A DNA stretch of 6,274 nt from Candidatus Poribacteria bacterium. Its GTDB lineage: Bacteria; Poribacteria; WGA-4E; UBA9662. The notes under the pieces were generated by a model that ran no database searches, was not told where the DNA came from, and saw nothing but the letters and a program-made list of their open reading frames with translations. The stretch spans positions 10,033 to 16,306 of the forward strand of contig PBVO01000049.1 in the NCBI GenBank assembly GCA_002729015.1, read 5' to 3'. The position numbers and the translations under genes are program-made. Below, in pieces: positions 1 to 6,274 of the stretch; position 1 is the first letter of the stretch; each line of letters opens with the position of its first letter.

Positions 1-131
1 AATATTAAAAATGTAGGCAATACGTGCACAAAAAAAAGAGCAAATGGGATTATCAATAATAAGAGAACAATCAGAAATCCTAAATAGGAACCAAAACTTT
101 CTTTTATCCAGATTGAAATTGGATGCAACAT
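1..131 (-). CDS. N-terminal part of an unrecognised membrane protein, cut by the left edge
   Basis: Reading the minus strand from an ATG at 131-129 gives 43 codons open to the window edge. The peptide begins MLHPISIWIKESFGS and continues into a long hydrophobic run (residues about 17-37, including FLIVLLLLIIPFALFFVHVL), a convincing transmembrane helix or uncleaved signal anchor. An in-frame TAA lies 18 bases upstream of the ATG, so this start (or the TTG next to it) is nearly forced. GGAA at 139-136 could serve as a ribosome binding site, but only 4 bases separate it from the ATG. The gene is divergent from the large hydrolase gene across a 754-bp gap. No family can be assigned from 43 residues. 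A second minus-strand frame is also open here from an ATG at 180, but its peptide is less protein-like. Confidence 0.55.
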   Translation of the reverse strand, partial: MLHPISIWIKESFGSYLGFLIVLLLLIIPFALFFVHVLPTFLI

Positions 132-284
132 GTGGTTCCGTCGTTTGAGGTATTAGCTTGATACTGATTACCATGTTCATTTACATAACCAAGTCTGTTC
201 TGAAATGACTTTTCGACAATGAGTATTTAATAGACGTCTAAATCTAGGAAAAAGATAGTTGAAATTGGGTAATGGTTAACGTCT

Positions 285-309
285 GATAATGGAGATTATC
301 GGCCATTAT
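285..309. repeat. Overlapping inverted repeats able to form two alternative hairpins
   Basis: GATAAT (285-290) can pair with ATTATC (295-300) across a GGAG loop. ATAATGG (286-292) can pair instead with CCATTAT (303-309) across a 10-base loop. The left arm is shared, so the two structures exclude each other. The stems are short and AT-rich, so this may be chance. If transcribed it could act as a small switch, but there is no other evidence for that. Confidence 0.3.
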
Positions 310-376
310 TCCCCCTCTCCTTTCTTCTCTTTACCACCTGTAAAATTATTGTTATATTCCGTCAATCTTCAATTCT

Positions 377-422
377 GCAAAAACCTAGGGGGGACGGATT
401 CAGTTGTGGCCTAGGTTTTTGC
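377..422. terminator. Perfect 13-bp inverted repeat, probable bidirectional terminator
   Basis: GCAAAAACCTAGG (377-389) is followed by its exact reverse complement CCTAGGTTTTTGC (410-422), with a 20-base loop between. Because the arms contain A5 and T5, a transcript in either direction would form a stem ending in a U-run, the usual form of a bidirectional intrinsic terminator. It is oddly placed, between two divergent genes, where no known transcript ends. That implies an unrecognised small RNA or gene nearby, a conditional terminator in a long leader, or a protein-binding or mobile-repeat function. A partial third copy, TCTAGGTTTT, lies at 443-452 and could compete for pairing with the left arm. 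Confidence 0.5.
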
Positions 423-492
423 CATTTGGGGTGGTTTTTTGGTCTAGGTTTTGGAAATTCTGCTAACGAGATATGATTGAGGGTTTTTTAAT

Positions 493-678
493 TTGTTTTG
501 TTCTTGGGATTATAATGAGTGCTGGAATTACATATCTTGTTGCAAAAAAATGAGGATATGTGGCGCGGAGCGGATAGTATGTTTGGTAGTTATTGCTCTG
601 GTTAGTCTTTTTATTTTTTGTGCTTTTTGCGCAACCTTTTTTGGGGCAATTGTTTTTAGACTGATTGGGTGGAATTGA
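493..678 (+). CDS. Doubtful small hydrophobic protein
   Basis: A 61-codon frame opens with TTG at 493, preceded at fair spacing by GAGGG (479-483). An internal ATG at 550 would give 42 residues. Residues about 29-55 are strongly hydrophobic (CLVVIALVSLFIFCAFCATF), so a product would be a single-pass membrane peptide. Against it: the local DNA is about 70% G+T on this strand, which by itself yields codons for Phe, Val, Leu, Cys and Gly, and the peptide is unusually Cys/Phe-rich. The internal ATG has no ribosome binding site. No family is recognised. Chance is the more likely explanation. Confidence 0.2.
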   Translation: MFCSWDYNECWNYISCCKKMRICGAERIVCLVVIALVSLFIFCAFCATFFGAIVFRLIGWN

Positions 679-868
679 AAGTTTTGGTAATACTAATTTC
701 TGACATTAAAACACCCACAAGGTTATGTGTCTTAGTTTGTATTTTTCAATTACTCACTTTCTCCTCACCTTAGACCCTGTTTTTGAGTCAGGATACTTTT
801 TAAAACCAAACACGTTTACATGTTTTTATGTAAGATATTTTTCAAGCTTAATGATTAAAATACTTTTT

Positions 869-872
869 AGGA
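869..872 (+). promoter_or_regulatory. Possible ribosome binding site of the hydrolase gene
   Basis: AGGA lies 13 bases before the ATG at 886, longer spacing than the usual 5-9. It is the only purine-rich Shine-Dalgarno-like match close upstream. The ATG is supported by the signal peptide that directly follows it. Confidence 0.35.
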
Positions 873-885
873 ATATCAATAGAAA

Positions 886-3654
886 ATGGCTACTAAACGA
901 AGAAAAAAATATTCTGAATGTTCGAAGCTGAAGACAGCTACCTTAAAATATCAAGTTTTCTGTGTAGTATTAATTCTGCTAATACCATCCATAAACAGTG
1001 CTCAAACAATTGTGAAGACATCTAATGCATCTATTGCAGAAGAACAAGCTACAAACGAAATAAGAAGGTATATATTCCTTCGAACAAGAACTGCTCTTTC
1101 AATAGTTACTGCAGATACTTATGCTGCTTTTCCGTCTGGAGATATTATCCTTGTTGCTGAAAATAGTAGTGCAATTATTACTGAATTAAAACCTGATTAC
1201 GGCAATGTTGATGCTCCAAGTTCAAACAATAGAATGGGTTATCTTATCAAATCAATAAGTAAAGACAGCAGAACTGTTTTAGTCATCTGTGGTACCAATT
1301 CTATCACTACCTTACGAGCTGCATATCGTTTTGCAGAACTTATCGGTTGTCATTTCAACCTGGGAGGTGATGTTATTCCAGATAATAGGCTGGCTTACCC
1401 AATTGATATCAGCGCATTTGATGAAAAAAGTCTACCCTGGTTTGAGATGCGTGGCATACTTCCTTTCCATAACTTTCTTGCAGGTCCTGACTTTTGGAGC
1501 ACAGAGGATTATAAATCTGTTATCACTCAGTTGTCAAAGATGGGAATGAATTTCTTTGGATTGCATTTATATGCTGAAAAAGGAGATCCTAAATCTTTAG
1601 ATGGTCCAGAACCACACCTCTGGATTGGACACAAAAATGATGTAAATACAGATGGTACCATAAAGGAAAAAGGAGCCTATGAATCACACTGGGCAAGTAC
1701 ATATCGTACTAAGGAAAATAGTTGGAGTGGCACTCCTATAAAAACAACTGATTTTAGTAATGGTGCTAATAAATTATTTGCTTATGACGAAATGGCATCA
1801 GATGCTAAGGGCTTTGCACATCCCATAACTCAGTCAGAAAAAGCTGAAGTAATAAACAACGTTGGTTTTTTACTTCAGAAGTCGTTTACACATGCAAGGC
1901 AAATGGGAGTAAAGACCGCAATAGGTCATGAAGTTCCTTTAGGTTTCGAGCCAGGTTATCGCAAACATTTAATTACAAAAGGCTGGGTTAGAGGCGTTCC
2001 GGAAGAAGTACAACACAGAATTCGATGGCATGGAATCAATATCCCTGAAGATACTAAGATGACAAACGAGATCTTCAATAAAACACTATTAGAAGGGATA
2101 TTTACAAGAATAGCAAGAACACACCCATTGGATTACTATTGGTTATGGACATATGAAACATGGTCATACAATGGCCATCAACTGTCTAAAAAACAAATAG
2201 AAAACGTTGCTTCAAATTACAAGTATTGCTACGAAGTATTAAAAAAAACTAACGCACCATTTAAACTAGCCGCATTCGGATGGAAGGTGGGCAGTGCTGG
2301 GGGAAATGGTGATGCGCTGGAATTTCATGATGATCTGCCACTGGAGGTGCCCTTTGGTGGCTTATGGGACAACGCGGGTAGCATGTGGGCCGTATTACCA
2401 ACAGGACGGCCTGGGTGGTCATCATGCTGGTATGAGGAGGACTGGGGCCTGTTACAACCTCAGTTGAGAGTGATGAGCATATTTAATGAAGTTGGTCATA
2501 GTCTAAATTATGGAGGAGTCCAAACTCATATAGCTAAACATTGGCGTTTGAACTCGGTTGCACCCAACTCAGCTGCCCATGCTGCATTGATATGGGAAAA
2601 TAGAGGACTTATTGCTAATGATTTGAGTACTGTTGATCAGGGATATAGTAACTATCCCTTGTTCGATACATGGGAAACTCCTTTCAATCAGCAACCAGAA
2701 GATTTTGTGAATTGGATCACAACCTTCTATAGAAATTGGGCAGAAGCCAATTTTGGACCTGAGAGAGCGACAGAAATAGGAGACCTTTTTGCTAAGGCAG
2801 ACAGGTTAGGTGAACCAAAATTTACAGGAGCAGGAATTCAAGGATCAATACCACGCTCTTCTAGATTTCTGCCAAGTGCCTTAAATGAATTGGAAGACAA
2901 TGATCCAACGAGTATTACTGACCCTACGTTTTTGGATGCCATTTATATCTATACTGAGTTTTGTTCTTATAAAGATGATATTGTTGGAACAGGAAATGTA
3001 GATCGTTATATGTATTGGTATCACTTTTTTAAAGGCCAAATTGAATTACTCAAACTAGCCATTTACAGGCAACTATATGTAGATGAAATAAATCAAACAG
3101 AAAATGCATATAGCATTATAAGTACATTTAGTAAATTGATGACACATGAAATTCAACGAGTTAGAAGTATCTCTGAACTTGGTGTCATTGCACAATTACA
3201 ACAATCAACTCTTATCGACCGAATCAGAGCAAGTGAAGAACTGGGAATTTCTATCCCTATTAGTACAACCTATGAAGGTGAACATTATGTAAGAGCTATG
3301 CCGGAGATAACTCAGATATATAAAGAGGGTAGCTTTGAGCAAAAAGTAATATTTATTGGCAATGGGGTTGTTTCAAATTCGAAAATGTATTATAGAGCAA
3401 TTGGATCTAACGTCCCGTTTATTAGTACTGATCTTTTAAACATTAATGGTAGCAATTATGTATATAAGGCGACATTAACCGACCCTGGATTCGATTTTGA
3501 ATACTACATTGAGGGTACTTTAGAGGGAAATACTGTTACCTATCCTGTGACAGGTGGTAATAGCGCTAATAATATCAATAAAACCGTAATCAGAGTAACT
3601 GAGATCCCTTTTGTGCCCACAGAAATTCTTACTGAAAAAGCTATTCAAAAATAA
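886..3654 (+). CDS. Secreted glycoside hydrolase-like protein with alpha-glucuronidase/GH20-type N-terminal domain
   Basis: A 922-residue exported protein, probably acting on a polysaccharide or glycan outside the cytoplasm; the substrate is unknown. Residues 1-39 form a signal peptide: basic start (MATKRRKK), hydrophobic core (QVFCVVLILLIP), likely cut in SINSA|Q. Residues about 41-175 resemble the small alpha/beta domain preceding the barrel in GH67 alpha-glucuronidases and GH20 hexosaminidases, including the TTLRAAYRFAELIGCHF stretch. At about 184 (LPWFEMRGILPF) the presumed TIM barrel begins, followed by a 'KMGMNFFGLHLY' strand (218-229). Candidate acidic catalytic residues are E349 (GHEVP) and E424 (WLWTYETW); this is inference. 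Tryptophans are frequent, as in sugar-binding clefts. A helical region spans about 685-785, and about 800-905 looks like an Ig/FN3-type beta-sandwich (MYYRAIG, FEYYIEG). The product ends just before an out-of-frame membrane-anchor-like segment. Codons for about residues 464-531 are markedly G+C-richer than the rest. The exact family is not settled. Confidence 0.8.
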   Translation: MATKRRKKYSECSKLKTATLKYQVFCVVLILLIPSINSAQTIVKTSNASIAEEQATNEIRRYIFLRTRTALSIVTADTYAAFPSGDIILVAENSSAIITELKPDYGNVDAPSSNNRMGYLIKSISKDSRTVLVICGTNSITTLRAAYRFAELIGCHFNLGGDVIPDNRLAYPIDISAFDEKSLPWFEMRGILPFHNFLAGPDFWSTEDYKSVITQLSKMGMNFFGLHLYAEKGDPKSLDGPEPHLWIGHKNDVNTDGTIKEKGAYESHWASTYRTKENSWSGTPIKTTDFSNGANKLFAYDEMASDAKGFAHPITQSEKAEVINNVGFLLQKSFTHARQMGVKTAIGHEVPLGFEPGYRKHLITKGWVRGVPEEVQHRIRWHGINIPEDTKMTNEIFNKTLLEGIFTRIARTHPLDYYWLWTYETWSYNGHQLSKKQIENVASNYKYCYEVLKKTNAPFKLAAFGWKVGSAGGNGDALEFHDDLPLEVPFGGLWDNAGSMWAVLPTGRPGWSSCWYEEDWGLLQPQLRVMSIFNEVGHSLNYGGVQTHIAKHWRLNSVAPNSAAHAALIWENRGLIANDLSTVDQGYSNYPLFDTWETPFNQQPEDFVNWITTFYRNWAEANFGPERATEIGDLFAKADRLGEPKFTGAGIQGSIPRSSRFLPSALNELEDNDPTSITDPTFLDAIYIYTEFCSYKDDIVGTGNVDRYMYWYHFFKGQIELLKLAIYRQLYVDEINQTENAYSIISTFSKLMTHEIQRVRSISELGVIAQLQQSTLIDRIRASEELGISIPISTTYEGEHYVRAMPEITQIYKEGSFEQKVIFIGNGVVSNSKMYYRAIGSNVPFISTDLLNINGSNYVYKATLTDPGFDFEYYIEGTLEGNTVTYPVTGGNSANNINKTVIRVTEIPFVPTEILTEKAIQK

Positions 3655-3802
3655 CAATGTTGGAATTGTAATAGTGCTTATTGGGATCTTTGTTCTTGTA
3701 ACGAAAAGACGGATAACCAAACAACTACCGAGTTCGGGTATCCAGAAGTACAAGCCAAAGCTAAGCGTTCATTACGAGATGCAGCAGCGGGTAAGGATTT
3801 GA
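3653..3802 (+). other. Out-of-frame C-terminal membrane-anchor-like segment of the hydrolase
   Basis: In the +1 frame relative to the hydrolase, the bases directly after its stop encode NNVGIVIVLIGIFVLVTKRR and then about 30 more residues, ending at TGA 3800-3802. A hydrophobic helix followed at once by lysine and arginines is the layout of a C-terminal membrane anchor or sorting signal, and fits an exported protein. The frames meet at an A5 run (3647-3651) before the stop TAA (3652-3654). Removing one A there would read AIQNNNVGIVIV through to 3802, giving about 970 residues. Possible explanations are a sequencing or assembly error, a real mutation that releases the enzyme, or programmed frameshifting. 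The segment has no convincing start of its own. Confidence 0.5.
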
Positions 3803-3837
3803 CCTAAAAAACATCCAATTTGGCTGCTGGTATTTTC
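3782..3837 (+). terminator. Weak candidate terminator after the hydrolase
   Basis: CAGCAGC (3782-3788) is complementary to GCTGCTG (3823-3829). Inside the 34-base loop GGAT (3795-3798) can pair with ATCC (3813-3816), giving a two-part hairpin with a 6/6 internal loop. TATTTTCTTC follows at 3831-3840. The left arm overlaps the last codons of the out-of-frame anchor segment, which would suit a message ending at 3802 rather than 3654. The long loop and broken U-run make it a poor classical terminator. Confidence 0.3.
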
Positions 3838-4038
3838 TTCATCTCAATGGAGTGGTCGAATCAGCCATTAGGCTTGGTAAAGTCTCGATTTGGGTCAAAA
3901 TCAAGTTTCAGCTTGACCACATTTGGTTAAAAGTGAGAAAAACCGGGTTTGCCCAACCGATTAATGGGTTTGAGAGAAATAAAAATCTTTCAGATCAGGC
4001 TAAATTGAGAGAACTGAATTCTTTTAGAGATTGTAACC
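3803..4038. other. Intergenic region between convergent genes
   Basis: No gene is supported here on either strand. For the minus-strand amidase operon, a possible weak terminator lies at 3959-3938 (minus-strand GGTTGGG-CAAA-CCCGG, then T5), about 80 bases past the amidase stop, but four of its seven pairs are G-U. GGTCAA/TTGACC inverted arms at about 3894-3919 have no following T-run. A GTG-started plus-strand frame from 3852 runs antisense into the amidase gene and looks like a chance opening. Confidence 0.5.
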
Positions 4039-5535
4039 TTAATTCTTTGAACTCAAGACACGTTTGGCATATTGGTCAATGCCTGCTGCGATGGCTTCTG
4101 CTATTTGGTTTTGGTAAGAAGTTTCGCTAAGCTTTATCGCTTCCACCGAATTAGAAACAAAACCAATCTCAACCAAAATAGCCGGTACTTTTGTGCCCGT
4201 TAGTACAACAAATGGAGCGTGTTTTACCCCTCTATTCTTAGCCATTGTTTTTTCGATCAGTTGCTGCTGTACCATTTCTGCTAATTGTCGGCTTTCTTGA
4301 GTTTTACTACCCTTCAGGATAGTGGAAATCAAGCTTTCCAACTCCTTTATGTTCTGTTCCATTCCTTCATTTTCGCGTAGGGCAACCATTTTGGAAGTCT
4401 CATCAGAGCCAAGAGCGAGATAGTAGGTTTCAATACCCATTGCTTCCTCTTTACTGCTAGCGTTAGCATGTAAACTAAGAAATAAGTCGGCTGACAACCG
4501 ATTAGCCAATTCTGTTCTTTCTCTCAAGGACACAGTTTGATCTGATTCGCGTGTCAAGTGGGTTTGGTAACCCAAAACTTCCAAGTGAGACTTCAACATG
4601 AGTGCAACTGTCAATACTATGGATTTCTCAGAGTTAAATAAACCAACAGCACCAGGGTCTCTACCACCATGTCCAACATCAATCACAACCGTTTTGACTC
4701 GTAAACCAAGTTGTTCAACCAAAGATGGTTTTTCTTGTAAATCAGGCAAAAATGGTACTTTAACAACTGACGATTCTGGTTCAATCACAACATCTGGAGG
4801 TGCCAGTGCGACTTTTTCTTTGGACTCGAATGTTTTTAGCTTTTGACTGTGATTTGCTTCTTTCGTTGTTAAATCTAGTTGGTTTGCCAATTTCGTTTTG
4901 GTCGAATCAATCTCAATCAACGGTAAATCGACACGAGGTACGGTCAGTTTCTTTCTACTTTCTTCAGCCAAAAAAAGGATCTCAGATTCTTTCAAAGATT
5001 CATACAATTGAAAGGCATTCGTCATATTTTCTTGCTGTATATATATATCAATCAAGTCTTTTTTTACAAATGGTACTAGTCTGTGGTCAGGGAATTTTTG
5101 CAAAACAGTTTGGTAGTGTTGGATAGCTGCTGTTGGTTGGTTATATTGATGCGCATAGTAGCCCAACAAACATTCGACCTCTATTCGACGGGGGGAATCT
5201 GGGTAAGTATTCCTATATTCCTGTAGAACTTTCGTTGCTTTAGTAATGGCTACCCTATTATTGTTTTGTTGGCCCATTGCTATCCAGCACATCGCAGTCG
5301 CCCAAAGGGACTCTTGTGAAAATTTATCACTTTGAGCCTCAGTAATTTTTTTCCATTGCTGGATTAAAATGTACCACTCACGCTCAGAAGTGTTATTGTT
5401 GAACAGCATCTGTTGGTACTTGATGGATAAATTGTTCATTTGATGTTTGGGGGCAAGCCGTGAGACACAACTCGTAAAACCAAAAATCATCACCAAAAAT
5501 AACCAGAAGCAGGGAATACTAGGTATCTTTTTCAT
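4039..5535 (-). CDS. N-acetylmuramoyl-L-alanine amidase (Amidase_3), TPR-containing lipoprotein
   Basis: A 498-residue zinc amidase expected to cut the bond between N-acetylmuramic acid and L-alanine in peptidoglycan, in the periplasm. The N-terminus has a short basic start, a hydrophobic core and a lipobox-like FTSC with lipidated Cys23; Phe at -3 is unusual. Residues about 54-195 are helical TPR-like repeats recalling BamD/CpoB (LQEYRNTYPDSP, LQKFPDHRL), probably a protein-binding module. A low-complexity linker (about 200-275) leads to the Amidase_3 domain (281-490). Zinc ligands are likely H289 (DVGHGGRDPGA), E303 (SEKSI) and H356 (LSLHAN); the catalytic Glu is E456 (LVEIGFVSN). The helical insert at about 378-430, with an ALRENEG stretch, resembles the autoinhibitory insert of AmiB/AmiC-type enzymes; regulation by a LytM-type activator is inference. 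The ATG fits the signal sequence. No Shine-Dalgarno is obvious, and the start lies 19 bases after the rsmA stop, suggesting coupled translation. Confidence 0.9.
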   Translation of the reverse strand: MKKIPSIPCFWLFLVMIFGFTSCVSRLAPKHQMNNLSIKYQQMLFNNNTSEREWYILIQQWKKITEAQSDKFSQESLWATAMCWIAMGQQNNNRVAITKATKVLQEYRNTYPDSPRRIEVECLLGYYAHQYNQPTAAIQHYQTVLQKFPDHRLVPFVKKDLIDIYIQQENMTNAFQLYESLKESEILFLAEESRKKLTVPRVDLPLIEIDSTKTKLANQLDLTTKEANHSQKLKTFESKEKVALAPPDVVIEPESSVVKVPFLPDLQEKPSLVEQLGLRVKTVVIDVGHGGRDPGAVGLFNSEKSIVLTVALMLKSHLEVLGYQTHLTRESDQTVSLRERTELANRLSADLFLSLHANASSKEEAMGIETYYLALGSDETSKMVALRENEGMEQNIKELESLISTILKGSKTQESRQLAEMVQQQLIEKTMAKNRGVKHAPFVVLTGTKVPAILVEIGFVSNSVEAIKLSETSYQNQIAEAIAAGIDQYAKRVLSSKN

Positions 5536-5554
5536 TAAATATTGTAGTCAAAGG

Positions 5555-6274
5555 CTAGGTAGTGTGAACTAGTTGATGAATTGCATTAGTCAGAGCTACA
5601 AACTCAGAAATTGATAATGTTTCACCACGTCTATTGGAATCAATCGACACTTTTTTCAATGCTAAGTCGAGGGTTTTCATGTCAATTTGAACGTTACTAG
5701 CCTTAACTGAGTTTCGCAACATCTTCCTTCTAGTATGAAAGCAACCTTTTACTACTTCTCGAAACAAAGATATATCAGAAACGCAAAACTGAGGTTGAAT
5801 TTCAGATCGCGTTCTTAGCGATACTAAGCTTGAATTAACTTTAGGAGCTGGGAAAAACTGTTGTGGTTTTAATGTAAGTTCAATTTGACACTCTGTGTGT
5901 AGACCTGACCAAACAGTCAATGAACCATATGCTTTACTGCTTGGGCTAGCTGATAGACGAGCAGCGACTTCCTCCTGAACCATCAGAACCAGACTTTGTA
6001 GTTGTGAGTAACCTAACAATCGCCATAAAATTGGGCCCGAAATATTATAAGGCAAGTTAGCTACAACCTTGTTAATCCCACTAGATTGAATCAGCCCGTG
6101 TAAATCTAACTTTAAAACATCTCCATGAATCAAAACTAGATTCTTACTTGTAGAAAATCGCCTCTTCAGCTCATTATACAAGTAAGAGTCAATCTCAATA
6201 GCTACTACTTGCTTGGCTTTCCCTAATAGTTCTTGCGTTAAAAAACCAAGACCTGGTCCAATTTCAAGAATAAT
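5555..6274 (-). CDS. rsmA: 16S rRNA (adenine1518-N6/adenine1519-N6)-dimethyltransferase RsmA (KsgA), 5' end missing
   Basis: RsmA dimethylates two adjacent adenines in the loop near the 3' end of 16S rRNA, using S-adenosylmethionine, late in 30S assembly. The frame is open to the right edge, giving 239 residues plus a TAG stop; family members are usually about 260-290, so roughly the first 30-40 are missing. The fragment opens with the SAM-binding motif I (LEIGPGLGFLT, residues 3-13), then VAIEID (24-29, the acidic residue that holds the SAM ribose), GDVLKLD, and the catalytic NLPYNI (73-78). C-terminal family signatures follow: FFPAPKVNSSLVSL and FHTRRKMLRNSV. A TTG at 6181 could be mistaken for the start, but motif I lies upstream in the same frame, so the true start is outside the window. 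The gene precedes the amidase gene by 19 bases on the same strand, a probable operon whose promoter is not visible. Confidence 0.96.
   Translation of the reverse strand: MILEIGPGLGFLTQELLGKAKQVVAIEIDSYLYNELKRRFSTSKNLVLIHGDVLKLDLHGLIQSSGINKVVANLPYNISGPILWRLLGYSQLQSLVLMVQEEVAARLSASPSSKAYGSLTVWSGLHTECQIELTLKPQQFFPAPKVNSSLVSLRTRSEIQPQFCVSDISLFREVVKGCFHTRRKMLRNSVKASNVQIDMKTLDLALKKVSIDSNRRGETLSISEFVALTNAIHQLVHTT

Larger units (their letters stand above)
132..885. other. Long divergent intergenic region without a confident gene
   Basis: This 754-bp stretch separates the minus-strand membrane-protein gene from the plus-strand hydrolase gene and should hold promoters for both. No convincing -35/-10 pair was found: TTGAAA at 259-264 and GATAAT at 285-290 are 20 bases apart, and TTTACA at 815-820 lacks a well-spaced partner. 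Visible structure includes a 10-bp palindrome TAGACGTCTA (231-240), overlapping hairpins at 285-309, a pyrimidine-rich tract (about 308-340), a 13-bp inverted repeat (377-422), a further TCTAGGTTTT copy (443-452), and strong G+T bias (about 70% by hand count over 421-660). One doubtful small ORF (493-678) lies inside. Confidence 0.6.

Noticed and set aside
1..180. Alternative minus-strand frame from ATG at 180, open to the left edge
   Set aside because: It is longer than the chosen frame, but its peptide is mixed and less membrane-like. The overlapping frame from 131 has a continuous hydrophobic helix; the choice is not certain.
231..240. TAGACGTCTA palindrome as an operator
   Set aside because: A single 10-bp palindrome without a second copy or a clear promoter is weak evidence.
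725..931. Plus-strand 68-codon frame overlapping the start of the hydrolase gene
   Set aside because: It runs into the signal-peptide coding region in another frame, lacks a ribosome binding site and has no recognisable features.
1289..1549. Plus-strand frame inside the hydrolase gene
   Set aside because: It lies wholly within a well-supported gene in another frame and has no start signal.
3520..3753. Minus-strand 77-codon frame opposite the hydrolase 3' end
   Set aside because: Antisense opening across the hydrolase and its anchor segment; no ribosome binding site or family signature.
3985..3995. ATCT-TTC-AGAT hairpin with a T-rich run on the minus strand as amidase terminator
   Set aside because: A 4-bp stem is too short to support a terminator call.
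3852..4130. Plus-strand GTG-started frame entering the amidase gene antisense
   Set aside because: Its second part is the complement of conserved amidase codons, and its first part shows no protein-like pattern.
4598..5126. Two plus-strand frames antisense to the amidase gene
   Set aside because: Shadows of the strongly supported minus-strand amidase.

Overview
The window is AT-rich bacterial DNA (estimated by eye at under 40% G+C). A lipoprotein-type signal sequence on a cell-wall amidase and an exported 922-residue sugar-active enzyme point to a Gram-negative-type bacterium. The exported enzyme recalls carbohydrate-degrading lineages such as Planctomycetes, Verrucomicrobia, Lentisphaerae or Bacteroidetes, but nothing here fixes the taxon.

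Layout. Bases 1-131 hold, on the minus strand, the first 43 codons of an unrecognised membrane protein that runs off the left edge. Bases 132-885 are a long gap between that gene and a divergent plus-strand gene. The gap holds a perfect 13-bp inverted repeat with A5/T5 arms (377-422), a smaller alternative-hairpin element (285-309), and a G+T-rich stretch with one doubtful small hydrophobic ORF (493-678). Bases 886-3654 encode a large secreted protein: signal peptide, alpha-glucuronidase/GH20-type N-terminal domain, a presumed TIM-barrel hydrolase core and a C-terminal beta-sandwich-like domain. Directly after its stop, the +1 frame encodes a hydrophobic helix followed by a basic tail (3653-3802), which looks like a C-terminal membrane anchor thrown out of frame. 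A weak hairpin lies at the end of that frame.

After a 236-bp gap without a gene, two minus-strand genes form a probable operon, transcribed right to left. The first is rsmA (16S rRNA adenine dimethyltransferase), cut at its 5' end by the right edge. Nineteen bases later comes a lipoprotein with TPR-like repeats and an Amidase_3 domain that should cleave peptidoglycan in the periplasm. These are ordinary housekeeping functions. The hydrolase and the small left-edge gene look like accessory or lineage-specific content.

I do not see a clear new system. The points most worth checking are the apparent frame break that removes a membrane anchor from the hydrolase, a sharply G+C-richer block inside the hydrolase gene, and the inverted repeat in the divergent intergenic region.
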